DNA from: Hyphomicrobiales bacterium
Lineage (GTDB): Bacteria; Pseudomonadota; Alphaproteobacteria; Rhizobiales; Phreatobacteraceae
Length of the DNA stretch: 64,000 nucleotides
Direction: 5' to 3'
Assembly (NCBI GenBank): GCA_017304475.1
Contig: JAFKKV010000010.1
Location: 1 to 64,000 of the forward strand
Made by a program: the position numbers and the translations under genes. Numbering within the stretch: position 1 is the first letter of the stretch; each line of letters starts with the position of its first letter. Of the stretch, positions 43,045 through 52,179 are shown one piece after another. The notes beneath the pieces are model-generated. The model saw only the letters and a list, made by a program, of their open reading frames with translations, searched no databases and was not told where the DNA came from.

Positions 43045-43800
43045 CTACAGCAGCGCCCCGACGCCGCCGATCAGCAGCACGGCGCCGACCACGAAGGTCA
43101 GCGCATAGATGATCGAATAGAAGGCGGCGGCCGGCACACGCCGCACCAGCCAGATACCGGCCATGTTGGAGAGAATGGCCACCGGAAACAGCGCCGCGGC
43201 GGTGCCGAGATTTTCAGGCGTGAGCTGGCCGAGGGCAAAGAAGGGCGCGACCTTCACCAGGTTGATCGCCGCGAAAAACATCGCGGCGGTTCCGACGAAG
43301 ACGTCGCGCGTCAGCCCGCGCGGCATGGCATACATGTTGAAGGGCGGTCCGCCGACATGAATGACGAAGCTGGTATAGCCCGAGATCCAGCCGAGCAGGG
43401 TCGCGGAGAAGCCGTTATGCGGCCTGGGCGCCGCGCTGGCCGCACCGGGCCGCAGCCAGCGGTCCAGACAGAAGATCACCGCGATCAGGCCGACGATGAC
43501 GCGTATCGCCGGCTCGGCGACCACGGACGCGAAAGCATAACCCGTGGCGATGCCGGCAAGCGCTCCGGGCGCCAGATAGGCCAGCGTCCGGCCGTCCCAG
43601 GTCCTGCGATAGCTCCAGACCGTCACGACGTCCTGGACCATCAGCACCGGCAGGATGATCGCCGCCGCGGCGACCGGCGAAATGACCAGGGACATCAGCG
43701 GCATGGACAGGATGGCCACGCCGGAAAAGCCGCCCTTCGACAGGCCGTAGAGGGTCACGGCGGGGATTGCCGCGGCATAAAAGGTCGGGTCGGTGATCAT
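43045..43800 (-). CDS. TauE/SafE-family (TSUP) membrane transporter
   Basis: 251 residues with about eight hydrophobic helices. Start of family motif YGLSKGGFSGVAILSMPLMS at about 19-38 and the repeat half VSGYTSFVIHVGGPP-like segment (GWISGYTSFVIHVGGPP). TSUP members export sulfite, sulfoacetate or related anions. Convergent with the PEP-mutase-like gene, nine bases between stops. Substrate unknown; the sulfur gene cysK is 8 kb away and not linked. Confidence 0.87.
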   Translation of the reverse strand: MITDPTFYAAAIPAVTLYGLSKGGFSGVAILSMPLMSLVISPVAAAAIILPVLMVQDVVTVWSYRRTWDGRTLAYLAPGALAGIATGYAFASVVAEPAIRVIVGLIAVIFCLDRWLRPGAASAAPRPHNGFSATLLGWISGYTSFVIHVGGPPFNMYAMPRGLTRDVFVGTAAMFFAAINLVKVAPFFALGQLTPENLGTAAALFPVAILSNMAGIWLVRRVPAAAFYSIIYALTFVVGAVLLIGGVGALL

Positions 43801-44022
43801 CGGGCTGCCGGCACGGACTGGTTCCAGGTCCCGTCTTGAGTGGTCCGGCCGCGCGCCGGGCGTCGTCCCGTCGGGACGCGCCAGGCCCGCAACGCGACGG
43901 GCAACGCCGGACCATGGCAGGGATCATGCTGCAATGCGCCGCCATCCACGCATGGTGGCGGCACCGATCGCGCATTGCTGCGCGTCTGCGGCAGGGAGGG
44001 CGTCAGCGCCGGGAGGATCCCG

Positions 44023-44892
44023 TCAGGCCACCTGGCCGCCGGCGACCGCGAACAGCCGCGATGCCGGTGCCGCCGCCGCGGCCGCCGTCGGGACATAAAG
44101 CCCGCGGCGCTCGGTCACCGGCTTATAGGCATCGGTGAGGCCGACCACCGTCTCGGCCGCGCCGAGCAGGAGATAGCCGTCCGGCGCGGTCAGCTTGGCG
44201 GCGCGGTTCAACACGCCGATCTTGGTCGGCTGATCGAAATAGATCAGCACGTTGCGGCAATAGATGATGTCGAACTGTCCGAGCGCCGAGAAATCATTGA
44301 GCAGGTTCAGCGTGCGGTAATGCACCATGCTGCGGATTTCCGGTGCGATCGTCCATTGATCGCCGTTCTGCTTGAAATATTTCAGCAGCATCTGGATCGG
44401 CAGGCCGCGCTGCACCTCGAACTGGGTGTAGACGCCGGCCTTGGCCCGCTCCAGCACGTCGCCGGACAGGTCGGTGCCGATGATCTCGACACGCCAGCTG
44501 CCGAGCGCCGGGCCCATCTCCTTCAGCATCATGGCTAGCGAATAAGGCTCCTGGCCGGTGGAGGCAGCCGCGCACCAGATGCGAATGTGCCGCTTGGCGG
44601 CCCGCGCCGCCATGAGCGCCGGCATCATGACGTCCTTGAAGTGATCGAACGGCGTCTTGTCGCGGAAGAAGAAGCTCTCATTGGTGGTCATCGCCTCGGT
44701 CACCTTGGCGGCGAGCCGCTCGGAGCCGGGGACTTTGAGCTTCTGGACGATCTCGCTGATGCCGGCCAGCCCCTCCTTGCGGGCGATCGGCATCAACCGG
44801 CTCTCGATCAGATATTGCTTGTCGTTGGACAGCATGAGACCGGAGCGCGTCTTCAGGAAGCCGCGCAGATAATCATAGTCGAGCGGTGTCAC
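44023..44892 (-). CDS. cheR: Chemoreceptor methyltransferase CheR
   Basis: 289 residues. N-terminal CheR helical domain (about 1-75), then the SAM-binding domain with RIWCAAASTGQEPYSLAMML, IGTDLSGDVLERAKAGVY and FDIIYCRNVLIYFD. Methylates glutamates of chemoreceptors. Starts at GTG 44892, overlapping the cheB stop by four bases. Last gene of the cheAWYBR string. An Ala-rich tail of about 20 residues follows the catalytic domain. Confidence 0.95.
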   Translation of the reverse strand: MTPLDYDYLRGFLKTRSGLMLSNDKQYLIESRLMPIARKEGLAGISEIVQKLKVPGSERLAAKVTEAMTTNESFFFRDKTPFDHFKDVMMPALMAARAAKRHIRIWCAAASTGQEPYSLAMMLKEMGPALGSWRVEIIGTDLSGDVLERAKAGVYTQFEVQRGLPIQMLLKYFKQNGDQWTIAPEIRSMVHYRTLNLLNDFSALGQFDIIYCRNVLIYFDQPTKIGVLNRAAKLTAPDGYLLLGAAETVVGLTDAYKPVTERRGLYVPTAAAAAAPASRLFAVAGGQVA

Positions 44893-46070
44893 GACCGGTC
44901 TCCCGAGAACAGACGTACAATCTTCGGAGCGATTTGATCGAGCGGCAGGACCGCCGCGGCATGGCCGGCCATGGCGACCGCGCCAGGCATGCCCCAGACG
45001 ACGCTGGTGGCCTCGTCCTGGGCGATGACATTGCCGCCGCCGGCGACGACGTCGCCCGCGCCATGCGCCCCGTCGGAGCCCATGCCGGTCAGCACGCAGG
45101 CGAGCGCGGCGCCGCCCCAGACCTGGGCCGCCGACTTGAACAAGGGATCGACGGCGGGTTTGCAGAAATTGATCGGCGGCCCGTCATCCAGCTGGATCAC
45201 CGGGGTCGTGCCGGTGCGCTTGACCAGCATGTGGCGGCCGCCGGGCGCGACATAGATATGGCCCGCCAGGACCGGCTCGCCGTCCTTGGCCTCGGCCGCC
45301 GGGCGGCCGGTGGCCTTGGCGGTGTGCTCGGCCAGGATGGTGGTGAAGGTCGGCGGCATGTGCTGGGTGATCAGCACGGGCACGCGCTCGAGAATGGCGC
45401 CGAGCCCGCGCAGCACCGTGGTCAGGGCCTGCGGGCCGCCGGTCGACGAGCCGATCAGCAGGACTTTCGGCGCGCCGATGTTGAGCGGGCGGGTCTTGAA
45501 GGCATGGTGCTGCGGCACGATCGACGGCGCCGCGACGCGCGGCGCGAGTGCGCCACTCGCGGTCGCGGCGGGCGTAGCGCCTGGCGCATGAGCGAAACGG
45601 CTGCTGATCCGGCGCCGCCGGCCGAGCGCCCTCACCTTGTCGATGAGCTCGCGCTTGAACGCCGGGGAGGTGGTCACGCCGGCATTCGATTCCGGCTTCG
45701 GGACATAGTCCGCCGCACCCAGCGACAGGCATTTCAGCGAGATCTCGGCATTTCGGCGGGTCAGCGTCGACGCCATGATGACCATCAGGTCGCGCTTGGC
45801 CGCGATCATCAGCGGCAGCGCCGTGATGCCGTCCATGTCGGGCATCTCGATGTCGAGAATGACGATGTCGGGGTTCTGCCTGGTGATGTCGGCGACCGCG
45901 TCGCGGGCCGAGCGATGGGCCGCGACCAGCGTCATGTCCGGCTCGTCGGATATCCAGCGGCCGACCAGGCCGCGGACCACCACGGCATCGTCGACCAGCA
46001 TGACCTTGATCGGGTCGGCCTGGACAGTTGCTGTTCCCGCCTGGGAACCGGTCAAAGACGCGATACTCAT
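44889..46070 (-). CDS. cheB: Chemotaxis methylesterase/response regulator CheB
   Basis: 393 residues. Receiver domain with Asp73 (VILDIEMPDMDG), a long linker at about 140-200, then the methylesterase domain with LIGSSTGGPQAL (S209), ITQHMPP (H237) and TGMGSDG (D333) as the catalytic triad. Removes receptor methyl groups when phosphorylated by CheA. An extra N-terminal 20 residues precede the receiver. Lies 61 bases after cheY and overlaps cheR. Confidence 0.95.
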   Translation of the reverse strand: MSIASLTGSQAGTATVQADPIKVMLVDDAVVVRGLVGRWISDEPDMTLVAAHRSARDAVADITRQNPDIVILDIEMPDMDGITALPLMIAAKRDLMVIMASTLTRRNAEISLKCLSLGAADYVPKPESNAGVTTSPAFKRELIDKVRALGRRRRISSRFAHAPGATPAATASGALAPRVAAPSIVPQHHAFKTRPLNIGAPKVLLIGSSTGGPQALTTVLRGLGAILERVPVLITQHMPPTFTTILAEHTAKATGRPAAEAKDGEPVLAGHIYVAPGGRHMLVKRTGTTPVIQLDDGPPINFCKPAVDPLFKSAAQVWGGAALACVLTGMGSDGAHGAGDVVAGGGNVIAQDEATSVVWGMPGAVAMAGHAAAVLPLDQIAPKIVRLFSGDRS

Positions 46071-46131
46071 ACGCCGCTACTCGAACACACGTGACATCGG
46101 AATCATGCGGCCGGAGCCGCGGCGGTTTAGC

Positions 46132-46497
46132 TCAGAGCAGACCGACTTCGGCGAATTTGGCTTCGACGATTTCCTTGTCGAACGGCTTCATGATGTATTC
46201 GTTGGCGCCGGCATGCATCGCCCGTGCGATGTGGGCGACATCGTTCTCGGTGGTGCAGAACACCACTTTCGGGGCCTGTCCGCCCGGCAGCTTGCGCAAC
46301 TCGCGCAGGAACTCGTAGCCGTCCATGACGGGCATGTTCCAGTCGAGCAGGATCGCCTCCGGCATGGCGCCGTAGCAGATATCCAGCGCCTTCTTGCCGT
46401 CCTCGGCCTCCTCGATCGTGAAACCGAGACCTTCGAGAATGCGCCGAGCCACCTTGCGGATCACCGAGCTATCGTCGACCACGAGACAGGTTTTCAT
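46132..46497 (-). CDS. cheY: Chemotaxis response regulator CheY
   Basis: 121 residues, a stand-alone receiver. Acidic pair DD at 8-9, phospho-acceptor Asp52 in AILLDWNMPVMDGYEF, Thr in VVFCTTEND and Lys in YIMKPFDKE. Signals from CheA to the flagellar motor or, in an alternative system, to another target. ATG at 46497 with AGGA at eight bases; an in-frame GTG precedes it. Between cheW and cheB. Confidence 0.94.
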   Translation of the reverse strand: MKTCLVVDDSSVIRKVARRILEGLGFTIEEAEDGKKALDICYGAMPEAILLDWNMPVMDGYEFLRELRKLPGGQAPKVVFCTTENDVAHIARAMHAGANEYIMKPFDKEIVEAKFAEVGLL

Positions 46498-46525
46498 CAC
46501 ATCGGTCCTGAATATTGAGAGGAAT

Positions 46526-46987
46526 TCACGCCGCCAGCGCTTCGCCGCCCATGGCGAGCACGGAATCGACGTCGAGAATGACCATCAGCTGGCCATCGAG
46601 CCGATGCACGCCCGCCGAGACCCGCGTCCAGCGTGCATCGAGATTGATCGGGTTCTGTTCGCGGCTGTCGGGCGAGAGCTTCAGCACTTCGCCGACCGTA
46701 TCGATCAGCAGGCCGTAGCTTTCCCCCTTGGATTCGATCCCCACGGCCATCGGCGGCTTGGCGTCCTTGGCAATGGTCATGCCGAGCCGGACGCGCATGT
46801 CGATCGCCGTGACGATCCGGCCGCGCAGGTTCAGCACCCCGGCGATCTCAGGGCTCGACAGCGGCACGCGGGTGATCCGGTCCGGCATGAACACGTCCTG
46901 CACCCGCGAGATCGGCAGGCCGAACAACTGGCCGCCGATCAGCACGGTCACATATTCGGTGACGTCGTCGGTCGTGGTGTTCTGCAT
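46526..46987 (-). CDS. cheW: Chemotaxis coupling protein CheW
   Basis: 153 residues, one CheW domain (YVTVLIGGQLFGLPISRVQD ... GVLNLRGRIVTAIDMRVRLG ... YGLLIDTVGEVLKLS). Links receptors to CheA. I start it at ATG 46987, ten bases after the cheA stop with GAGG upstream, rather than at the earlier in-frame start that would overlap cheA by 17 bases. Confidence 0.95.
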   Translation of the reverse strand: MQNTTTDDVTEYVTVLIGGQLFGLPISRVQDVFMPDRITRVPLSSPEIAGVLNLRGRIVTAIDMRVRLGMTIAKDAKPPMAVGIESKGESYGLLIDTVGEVLKLSPDSREQNPINLDARWTRVSAGVHRLDGQLMVILDVDSVLAMGGEALAA

Positions 46988-46997
46988 GTCCTGGTCC

Positions 46998-49700
46998 TCA
47001 CGCGGCGTGGGCATAATCGAAGGCGGTCTCCTTCAGGGCCGCGATCAGGCCCTGACGGTCGAATTTGGCGACATAGTCGTGGAAACCGGCCACGCGCGCC
47101 CGCTCGATCGAGGCCGGGTTGGTCATCGACGACAGCGCGATGACAGGCGTTTCCTTGAACCGCAGATCGGCGCGCAGCGCCTCGGCGAATTCGAAACCGT
47201 TCATCTCGGGCATTTCGATATCCGAGACGACCACGTCGAAATGATCGCCGCGCTTCATCAGGTCGAGCGCTTCCATGCCCGCCGACGCGGTCGTCACGTC
47301 GTAGCCCGCGGCCTTCAGGACCGGCGTCAGCATGTTGCGGAAGAACGGCGAGTCGTCGACGAACAGCAGCCGCTTGGTCAGCGCCTCCACGCGCATTTCC
47401 TTGCGCTTGAACCAGTCCTCGAAGGCCAGCGGCAAATAGTGGCCGATGTCGAGAATTTCGGTGGCCTGGCCCTTGATGACCGCCGAGCCGAGCAGGCCCG
47501 GGACGTCGGAGGCGACCTCGATGGTCAGCGCGTCCTCGACGATGTCGACGATCTCGTCGACCACCAGCCCCATGGACCGGCCGGCATCCGAGAACACCAG
47601 CAGGGGCTGCGAGCCTTCGGTGCGCACCTTGACCGTGCCGTTGACCGGGATCAGCGGCATCAGCGCGCCGCGATACTGGACCAGATGGCGGCCGTGGGAC
47701 ATTTCGATCTTGTCGACCGAGACCTCTTCCAGGCGGGTGACCAGCGACAGCGGCACCGCCTTCGGCTCGGGCGTGCCGGCGCGGAACACCAGCATGGAGA
47801 TGAGGTTGCGCTCGGTGCTGCGGCGGCCGTCGGTCTCTTCCTGGCTGGCGGCCGACGAAATGTCGCTGCCGAGAGCCGAGGCGATGCCGTTCGGGTCGAT
47901 GATCATGATCACCGAACCGTCGCCCAGAATGGTCGTGCCCGAGAACATGGCGATGTGCCGGAGCTTGGTCGACATCGGCTTCACGACGATTTCTTCGGTG
48001 TGGAAGACCTGGTCGACGACGATGCCGAAAGTCTGGCTGCCGACCTGCGTCACCACGATGAAGCCGTTCTCTTCATTCAACGGCTGGCCGTCCTGGATGC
48101 CGAGCAGCTGCTTCAGATGGATCAGCGGCAACAGCTTGTTCCTGAGCCGCAGCACCGGCGTATCCTTGATCCGCTCGATCCGGTGCTCCGAATTCTGCTG
48201 GGCCCGGACGAGTTCGATCACCGACAGCTGAGGAATGGCGAAGCGATCCCCCGAGCTCTCGACGATCAGCGCCGAGACGATGGCGAGCGTCAGCGGGATC
48301 TTGATGGTGACGGTCGTGCCTTCGCCCTGCGTCGACTTCAGGTCGATCGTGCCGCCGATCTGGTCGATATTGGTGCGCACCACGTCCATGCCGACGCCGC
48401 GGCCCGAGACCGAGGTGACGGCCGCCGCGGTCGAGAAGCCAGGCGCGAAGATGAACTTGTGGATCTGGGCTTCGCTCAGCTTGTCGATATCGGCTTCGGT
48501 GGCGATGCCGCTCGACAGGGCCTTCTTCTTGATCCGCTCGGTGTTGAGGCCGCGCCCGTCATCGGAAATGGCGATGACGATATGGCCGCCCTCGTGATAG
48601 GCGGCGAGCCGGATCGTGCCTTTCTCGGGCTTGCCGGCGAGCCGGCGCTCTTCGCCGCTCTCCAGCCCGTGATCGGCGGAGTTGCGGACCATATGGGTCA
48701 GCGGGTCCTTGATCAGGTCCAGCACCTGCCGGTCGAGCTCGGTCTCGGCGCCGTGCATTTCGAGCTCGATCTGCTTGCTGAGCTCGTTGCCGAGGTCGCG
48801 GACGATGCGCGGCAGCTTCTGCCAGGCATTGCCGATCGGCTGCATGCGCGTCTTCATGACGCCGTCCTGCAGTTCCGCCGTCACATTGGACAGGCGCTGC
48901 AACGGCACCTTGAATTCCGAATCCTCATGACGACGGACGATCTCCAGGAGCTGGTTGCGCGTCAGCACCAGTTCCGAGACCATGGTCATCAGCTGTTCCA
49001 GCGTGTCGACATTGACACGCAGCGTCTGGGCGCCCTTGACCCCCTCGACCTTGTCGTCTTCGTCGACGCTGGAGGCGGCGGCCGCCTTGGCGCCACGGGC
49101 CGGCTTCTTGGCTTCCACCTTCGGCGCCGGCTTCGCTTGAGCTTCCGGCGCGATCGAGGGTGCCACCACCTCGGGCACCGCGACGATCTCGGCTTCCGTT
49201 TCGCGGAAGGCCCGCTCCAGCTCGTCCAGCGAAACCTCGCCGGGCCTGAGCGCACGCTCGAGCGCCTGGGGCGCCAGCGTTCCGACCGTGGCCTTCGGCT
49301 CCTCCACCTTGACCGGAGCGGCGGCCGCCGCCATCGACATGGCTTCGAGCTGCGAGATCAGGTCGCCGTCATCGCCTTCCGGCTCGTTGCCGGCGCCTTC
49401 GAGATCGCCGAGGATCTCCTTCAGCCGGTCGATGGTGAAAAGGATCAGCGTGACGCCCTCGCCGGTCACCGGCGAGCCGTCGCGATATTTGCCCATCAGC
49501 GTTTCGGCGGCATGAGCCAAGGCTTCGAGACGCGGCAGGCCGAGGAAACCGCAGGTTCCCTTGATGGTGTGGACCAGCCTGAAGATATTGCCGAGAATAC
49601 TTGCGTTGTTGGGATCCTGTTCAAACCTGACCAGTTCGACGTCGACGACGTCAAGGCTCTCGCCCGTTTCAGTCAGGAATTCGCGCAGCAAGTCATCCAT
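46998..49700 (-). CDS. cheA: Hybrid chemotaxis kinase CheA with C-terminal receiver
   Basis: 900 residues. HPt domain with His44 (LVHTIKGTCGFLG), a charged Ala/Pro-rich linker to about 225 with no clear P2 domain, dimerisation helices about 226-300, ATPase with HMVRNSADHGLE (N340), SDDGRGLN and GRGVGMDVV, a CheW-like domain at about 475-610, a second CheW-like domain at about 635-765, and a receiver at about 775-895 with Asp827 (VVVSDIEMPEMNG). The extra CheW and receiver domains mark the CheA-REC type found in some alphaproteobacterial Che systems. First gene of cheAWYBR. A near-consensus CtrA site lies in its promoter. Confidence 0.95.
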   Translation of the reverse strand: MDDLLREFLTETGESLDVVDVELVRFEQDPNNASILGNIFRLVHTIKGTCGFLGLPRLEALAHAAETLMGKYRDGSPVTGEGVTLILFTIDRLKEILGDLEGAGNEPEGDDGDLISQLEAMSMAAAAAPVKVEEPKATVGTLAPQALERALRPGEVSLDELERAFRETEAEIVAVPEVVAPSIAPEAQAKPAPKVEAKKPARGAKAAAASSVDEDDKVEGVKGAQTLRVNVDTLEQLMTMVSELVLTRNQLLEIVRRHEDSEFKVPLQRLSNVTAELQDGVMKTRMQPIGNAWQKLPRIVRDLGNELSKQIELEMHGAETELDRQVLDLIKDPLTHMVRNSADHGLESGEERRLAGKPEKGTIRLAAYHEGGHIVIAISDDGRGLNTERIKKKALSSGIATEADIDKLSEAQIHKFIFAPGFSTAAAVTSVSGRGVGMDVVRTNIDQIGGTIDLKSTQGEGTTVTIKIPLTLAIVSALIVESSGDRFAIPQLSVIELVRAQQNSEHRIERIKDTPVLRLRNKLLPLIHLKQLLGIQDGQPLNEENGFIVVTQVGSQTFGIVVDQVFHTEEIVVKPMSTKLRHIAMFSGTTILGDGSVIMIIDPNGIASALGSDISSAASQEETDGRRSTERNLISMLVFRAGTPEPKAVPLSLVTRLEEVSVDKIEMSHGRHLVQYRGALMPLIPVNGTVKVRTEGSQPLLVFSDAGRSMGLVVDEIVDIVEDALTIEVASDVPGLLGSAVIKGQATEILDIGHYLPLAFEDWFKRKEMRVEALTKRLLFVDDSPFFRNMLTPVLKAAGYDVTTASAGMEALDLMKRGDHFDVVVSDIEMPEMNGFEFAEALRADLRFKETPVIALSSMTNPASIERARVAGFHDYVAKFDRQGLIAALKETAFDYAHAA

Positions 49701-49777
49701 GTCGACAGGCCCGGACAGTAGGAGATCGGCGGATCGACGATGCGATCCACCCTGTGACCAAAGTGTCCGGGAAAAGG

Positions 49778-49793
49778 GTTAAATCTTATTGAA
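49778..49793 (-). promoter_or_regulatory. Near-consensus CtrA box upstream of cheA
   Basis: On the minus strand TTCAATAAGATTTAAC matches TTAA-N7-TTAAC with one mismatch. It is 78-93 bases upstream of the cheA start, in a 181-base spacer that follows chpT. A lone TTAA also occurs near 49849. Confidence 0.45.
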
Positions 49794-49881
49794 GTCGAGA
49801 CAGAAGAGTTCGCGCGCAGGCCGCGCGAAATAGCTGATTTCTAAAGGATTAACTCGGCGCCGGAACGGTGTCGCGGCGCCG

Positions 49882-50538
49882 TCAGACGGCGCGCAGCACG
49901 ACCCTGTCCTCGACCTTCTCGATGGTCACCGTCATGCCCGCCGAACGCGCCAGCAGCCCCGCGTAGAAGGGCTGGATCGCATGGGCGTCGATCGTGTTCT
50001 GCTCATTGCCGGGAATGCCCGCCAGAAGCTCGGCCGCGTGCGGCGGGATGCGGGCGTTGAGGCCGGTGACCGTCACGTCGAAGCCGGTCGTATCGCCTTC
50101 GCCGACGGTCGCGACATGGATGACGCCGCCACGCGGGATCGCCGCCGCCGCCAGCATCAGGAGGTTGAGCAGCAGCTTGACGCGGTTCTTCGGCAGATAG
50201 GCGGCCGGCACCTGCCAGTCCACGCTGGTGCGCTCGTCGTTGAAGAAATTGGTCGCGACCATCTGCGCGTCGCGGGTGTCGATGGCCGAACCCGCCGAGC
50301 CGGCTGCGCCGAAGGCGATGCGGCAGAATTGCAGGCGGGCCGAAGCGGTCTTGGCGCTCTTGCGAATGAGATCGAGCGCCAGTTCGGCCGTCGCCTCGTC
50401 GGCGCCGTCTTCCATCAGCTCAAGCCCGTTGACGATGGCGCCGACCGGCGAGATCACGTCGTGGCACACGCGGCTCGCGACCAGGGCCGCGAGATCGAGG
50501 CCTTCGAGCGTGACGGGGCTGCGGGCGGAATCGGCCAT
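49882..50538 (-). CDS. chpT: Histidine phosphotransferase ChpT
   Basis: 218 residues. The helical hairpin holds LAALVASRVCHDVISPVGAI with phospho-accepting His26, followed by NGLELMEDGADE; the rest is a degenerate ATPase-like domain (LPKNRVKLLLNLLMLAAAAI). ChpT relays phosphate from CckA to CtrA and CpdR. It is located upstream of cheA on the same strand with a 181-base gap. Its ATG at 50538 fits the family start. Confidence 0.93.
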   Translation of the reverse strand: MADSARSPVTLEGLDLAALVASRVCHDVISPVGAIVNGLELMEDGADEATAELALDLIRKSAKTASARLQFCRIAFGAAGSAGSAIDTRDAQMVATNFFNDERTSVDWQVPAAYLPKNRVKLLLNLLMLAAAAIPRGGVIHVATVGEGDTTGFDVTVTGLNARIPPHAAELLAGIPGNEQNTIDAHAIQPFYAGLLARSAGMTVTIEKVEDRVVLRAV

Positions 50539-50567
50539 GATTCTTCTCCGTCAAGGCGAATCGCAAA

Positions 50568-50588
50568 CGCCCCGCCGACGGCGGGGCG
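50568..50588 (-). terminator. Hairpin between trcR and chpT
   Basis: CGCCCCGCC-gac-GGCGGGGCG, nine pairs with a three-base loop. Reading leftward it is followed by TTTGCGATT, a short T-rich tail. It likely ends most trcR transcripts, giving chpT its own promoter. Confidence 0.6.
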
Positions 50589-50667
50589 CTTCGGGGTACA
50601 ACGTCGCGGGCCTATCGGGAAGAGAGCCGCGCGAAAAGCTGGGACACGCGGCCGGTCGTCCGCCGCG

Positions 50668-51363
50668 TCACTCCTCGTCTTCCTTGGTCGCCTTCAGATT
50701 GGCGAAGACCTTGGCGGCGTCGTAGCGCTCCTCGCGCTTCGGCGCTTCCGGACGCTCGAACGGGTCGAATTTCGGCGGCGCCTGGGTCGTCTGGTCGGCC
50801 GGCAGCAGCGTCTGTTCGGCGACCGTCTCGATCGGGCCCTTCTCCTTGGCCGCACGATTGACCTCGAAATCGAGATCGATCTGCGAGCACAGGCCGAGCG
50901 TCACCGGATCCATCGGCGTCAGCGTCTGCGAATTCCAATGGGTGCGGTCGCGGATCGCGGCGATCGTCGGCTTGGTCGTGCCGACGAGCCGCATCAGGGC
51001 CGCATCCTTCAGTTCGGGATGGTTGCGCACCAGCCAGAGGATCGCGTTCGGCCGGTCCTGCCGGCGCGACACCGGGGTATAACGCGGCCCCTTCTTGCTC
51101 TTCACCTCGGGCAGCTTGACCTTCGGCGGCGCGAGCTTCAGCCGATAGGCCGGATCCTTCTCGGCCTTGGCGATCTCCTCGCGGGTGAGCTGGCCGGTGA
51201 TGATCGGGTCGGAGCCCTTGATGCCTTGCGCGGCTTCGCCGTCGGCGATGGCCTTCACTTCGAGCGGGTGCAACGTGCAGAAGGCGGCAATCTGGTCGAA
51301 GGAGAGCGCAGTATTGTCGACGAGCCACACAGCGGTGGCCTTGGGCATCAGCAACTGGGTCAT
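50668..51363 (-). CDS. trcR: Cell-cycle regulator TrcR (DUF1013)
   Basis: 231 residues. The DUF1013 start MPKATAVWLVDNTALSFDQI followed by AAFCTLHPLEVKAIADGE is unmistakable, with a second helical domain RPNAILWLVRNHPELKDAAL and LVGTTKPTIAAIRDRTHWN. This family is annotated TrcR and is an essential-type transcription factor in alphaproteobacteria. The acidic/charged C-terminal tail is about 50 residues. Upstream of chpT on the same strand, divergent from rpsU. Confidence 0.9.
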   Translation of the reverse strand: MTQLLMPKATAVWLVDNTALSFDQIAAFCTLHPLEVKAIADGEAAQGIKGSDPIITGQLTREEIAKAEKDPAYRLKLAPPKVKLPEVKSKKGPRYTPVSRRQDRPNAILWLVRNHPELKDAALMRLVGTTKPTIAAIRDRTHWNSQTLTPMDPVTLGLCSQIDLDFEVNRAAKEKGPIETVAEQTLLPADQTTQAPPKFDPFERPEAPKREERYDAAKVFANLKATKEDEE

Positions 51364-51716
51364 GGCGGGCCTCGTTTACGTCGATCGCGGGTGACCGATC
51401 CCGTGCCCTGGCTTGGGGGGCCTGGGCCGAGGCGGATGCCTCGTAACGATCGGAGGATCGGGAAATCACCCATGGATATAGCGCCGGACAGATCAAGACG
51501 CAAACCTGCAGTTCCAATTCCCGTGTAATTCCCGCGCGATCGGTGCCGTGAAAAGGCAGAGATGGAGCCGTCTTCCGCTGCGCCGGAAGCGGCGGTTTTG
51601 GCGTGGACAAGCCATTGTGATTCTGGTATCGGCGTCCTTCTCTTGAGCAGCGGTAACGTCGCGGCGGGTGTCTTCGCGTCGACCGCTCAACCAGTCAGGC
51701 TTGAAGGAACAACGGC
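51364..51716. promoter_or_regulatory. Divergent promoter region of trcR and rpsU
   Basis: 353 bases without a gene. GC-rich near trcR with a G-run GGCTTGGGGGGCCTGGGCC around 51411-51429, mixed composition near rpsU. Promoter boxes are not clear enough to call. A small open frame overlapping the rpsU start is a shadow. Confidence 0.35.
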
Positions 51717-51959
51717 GTGCAGGTTCTCGTTCGCGACAATAATGTCGACCAGGCACTCAAAGCACTGAAGAAGAAGATGCAGCGTGAAGGCATCTTCCGC
51801 GAAATGAAGCTGCGCGGCCACTACGAGAAGCCCTCCGAGAAGAAGGCGCGCGAAAAGGCCGAGGCTGTTCGCCGTGCACGCAAGCTGGCCCGCAAGCGCG
51901 CTCAGCGCGAAGGCCTGATCCCGGCCAAGCCCGTCAAGCCTCGCGTCAGTGCGCGCTGA
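51717..51959 (+). CDS. rpsU: 30S ribosomal protein S21
   Basis: 80 residues. [20 protein letters not shown], then [20 protein letters not shown], and a Lys/Arg-rich C-terminal helix are standard for S21, here with the longer basic tail seen in alphaproteobacteria. Starts at GTG with GAAGGAA eight bases upstream. Helps mRNA-16S pairing at initiation. The stop codon lies inside its own terminator hairpin. Confidence 0.96.
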   Translation: MQVLVRDNNVDQALKALKKKMQREGIFREMKLRGHYEKPSEKKAREKAEAVRRARKLARKRAQREGLIPAKPVKPRVSAR

Positions 51960-51970
51960 CACGCTTTTTT
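51943..51970 (+). terminator. Terminator overlapping the rpsU stop
   Basis: GCGTCAG pairs with CTGAC-ACGC (two-base bulge) around TGCGCG, directly followed by TTTTTT at 51965-51970. The stem includes the TGA stop codon. Confidence 0.75.
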
Positions 51971-52179
51971 ACCGGTTCGTGCCGTAATTTTGACAGGCCC
52001 GCAACGAAACCTTCGTGCGGGCCGTGTTCATTTCGGCCGATGCGTCCTGGACGATTCATGGCGCGCGAAGGCATGTATTTTCGAATGAAATGGGTACCGT
52101 TTCGCGTAAAGAAAATGCGATAGGGTCGAGAGCCGATGCGTTCCGCAAACGCCTCGACTTGTTGTTAGGGGACAATGGG

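Noticed and set aside
46728..49721. 997-codon + strand frame opposite cheA and cheW
   Set aside because: Antisense shadow; no domain recognisable, while cheA motifs are complete on the minus strand.
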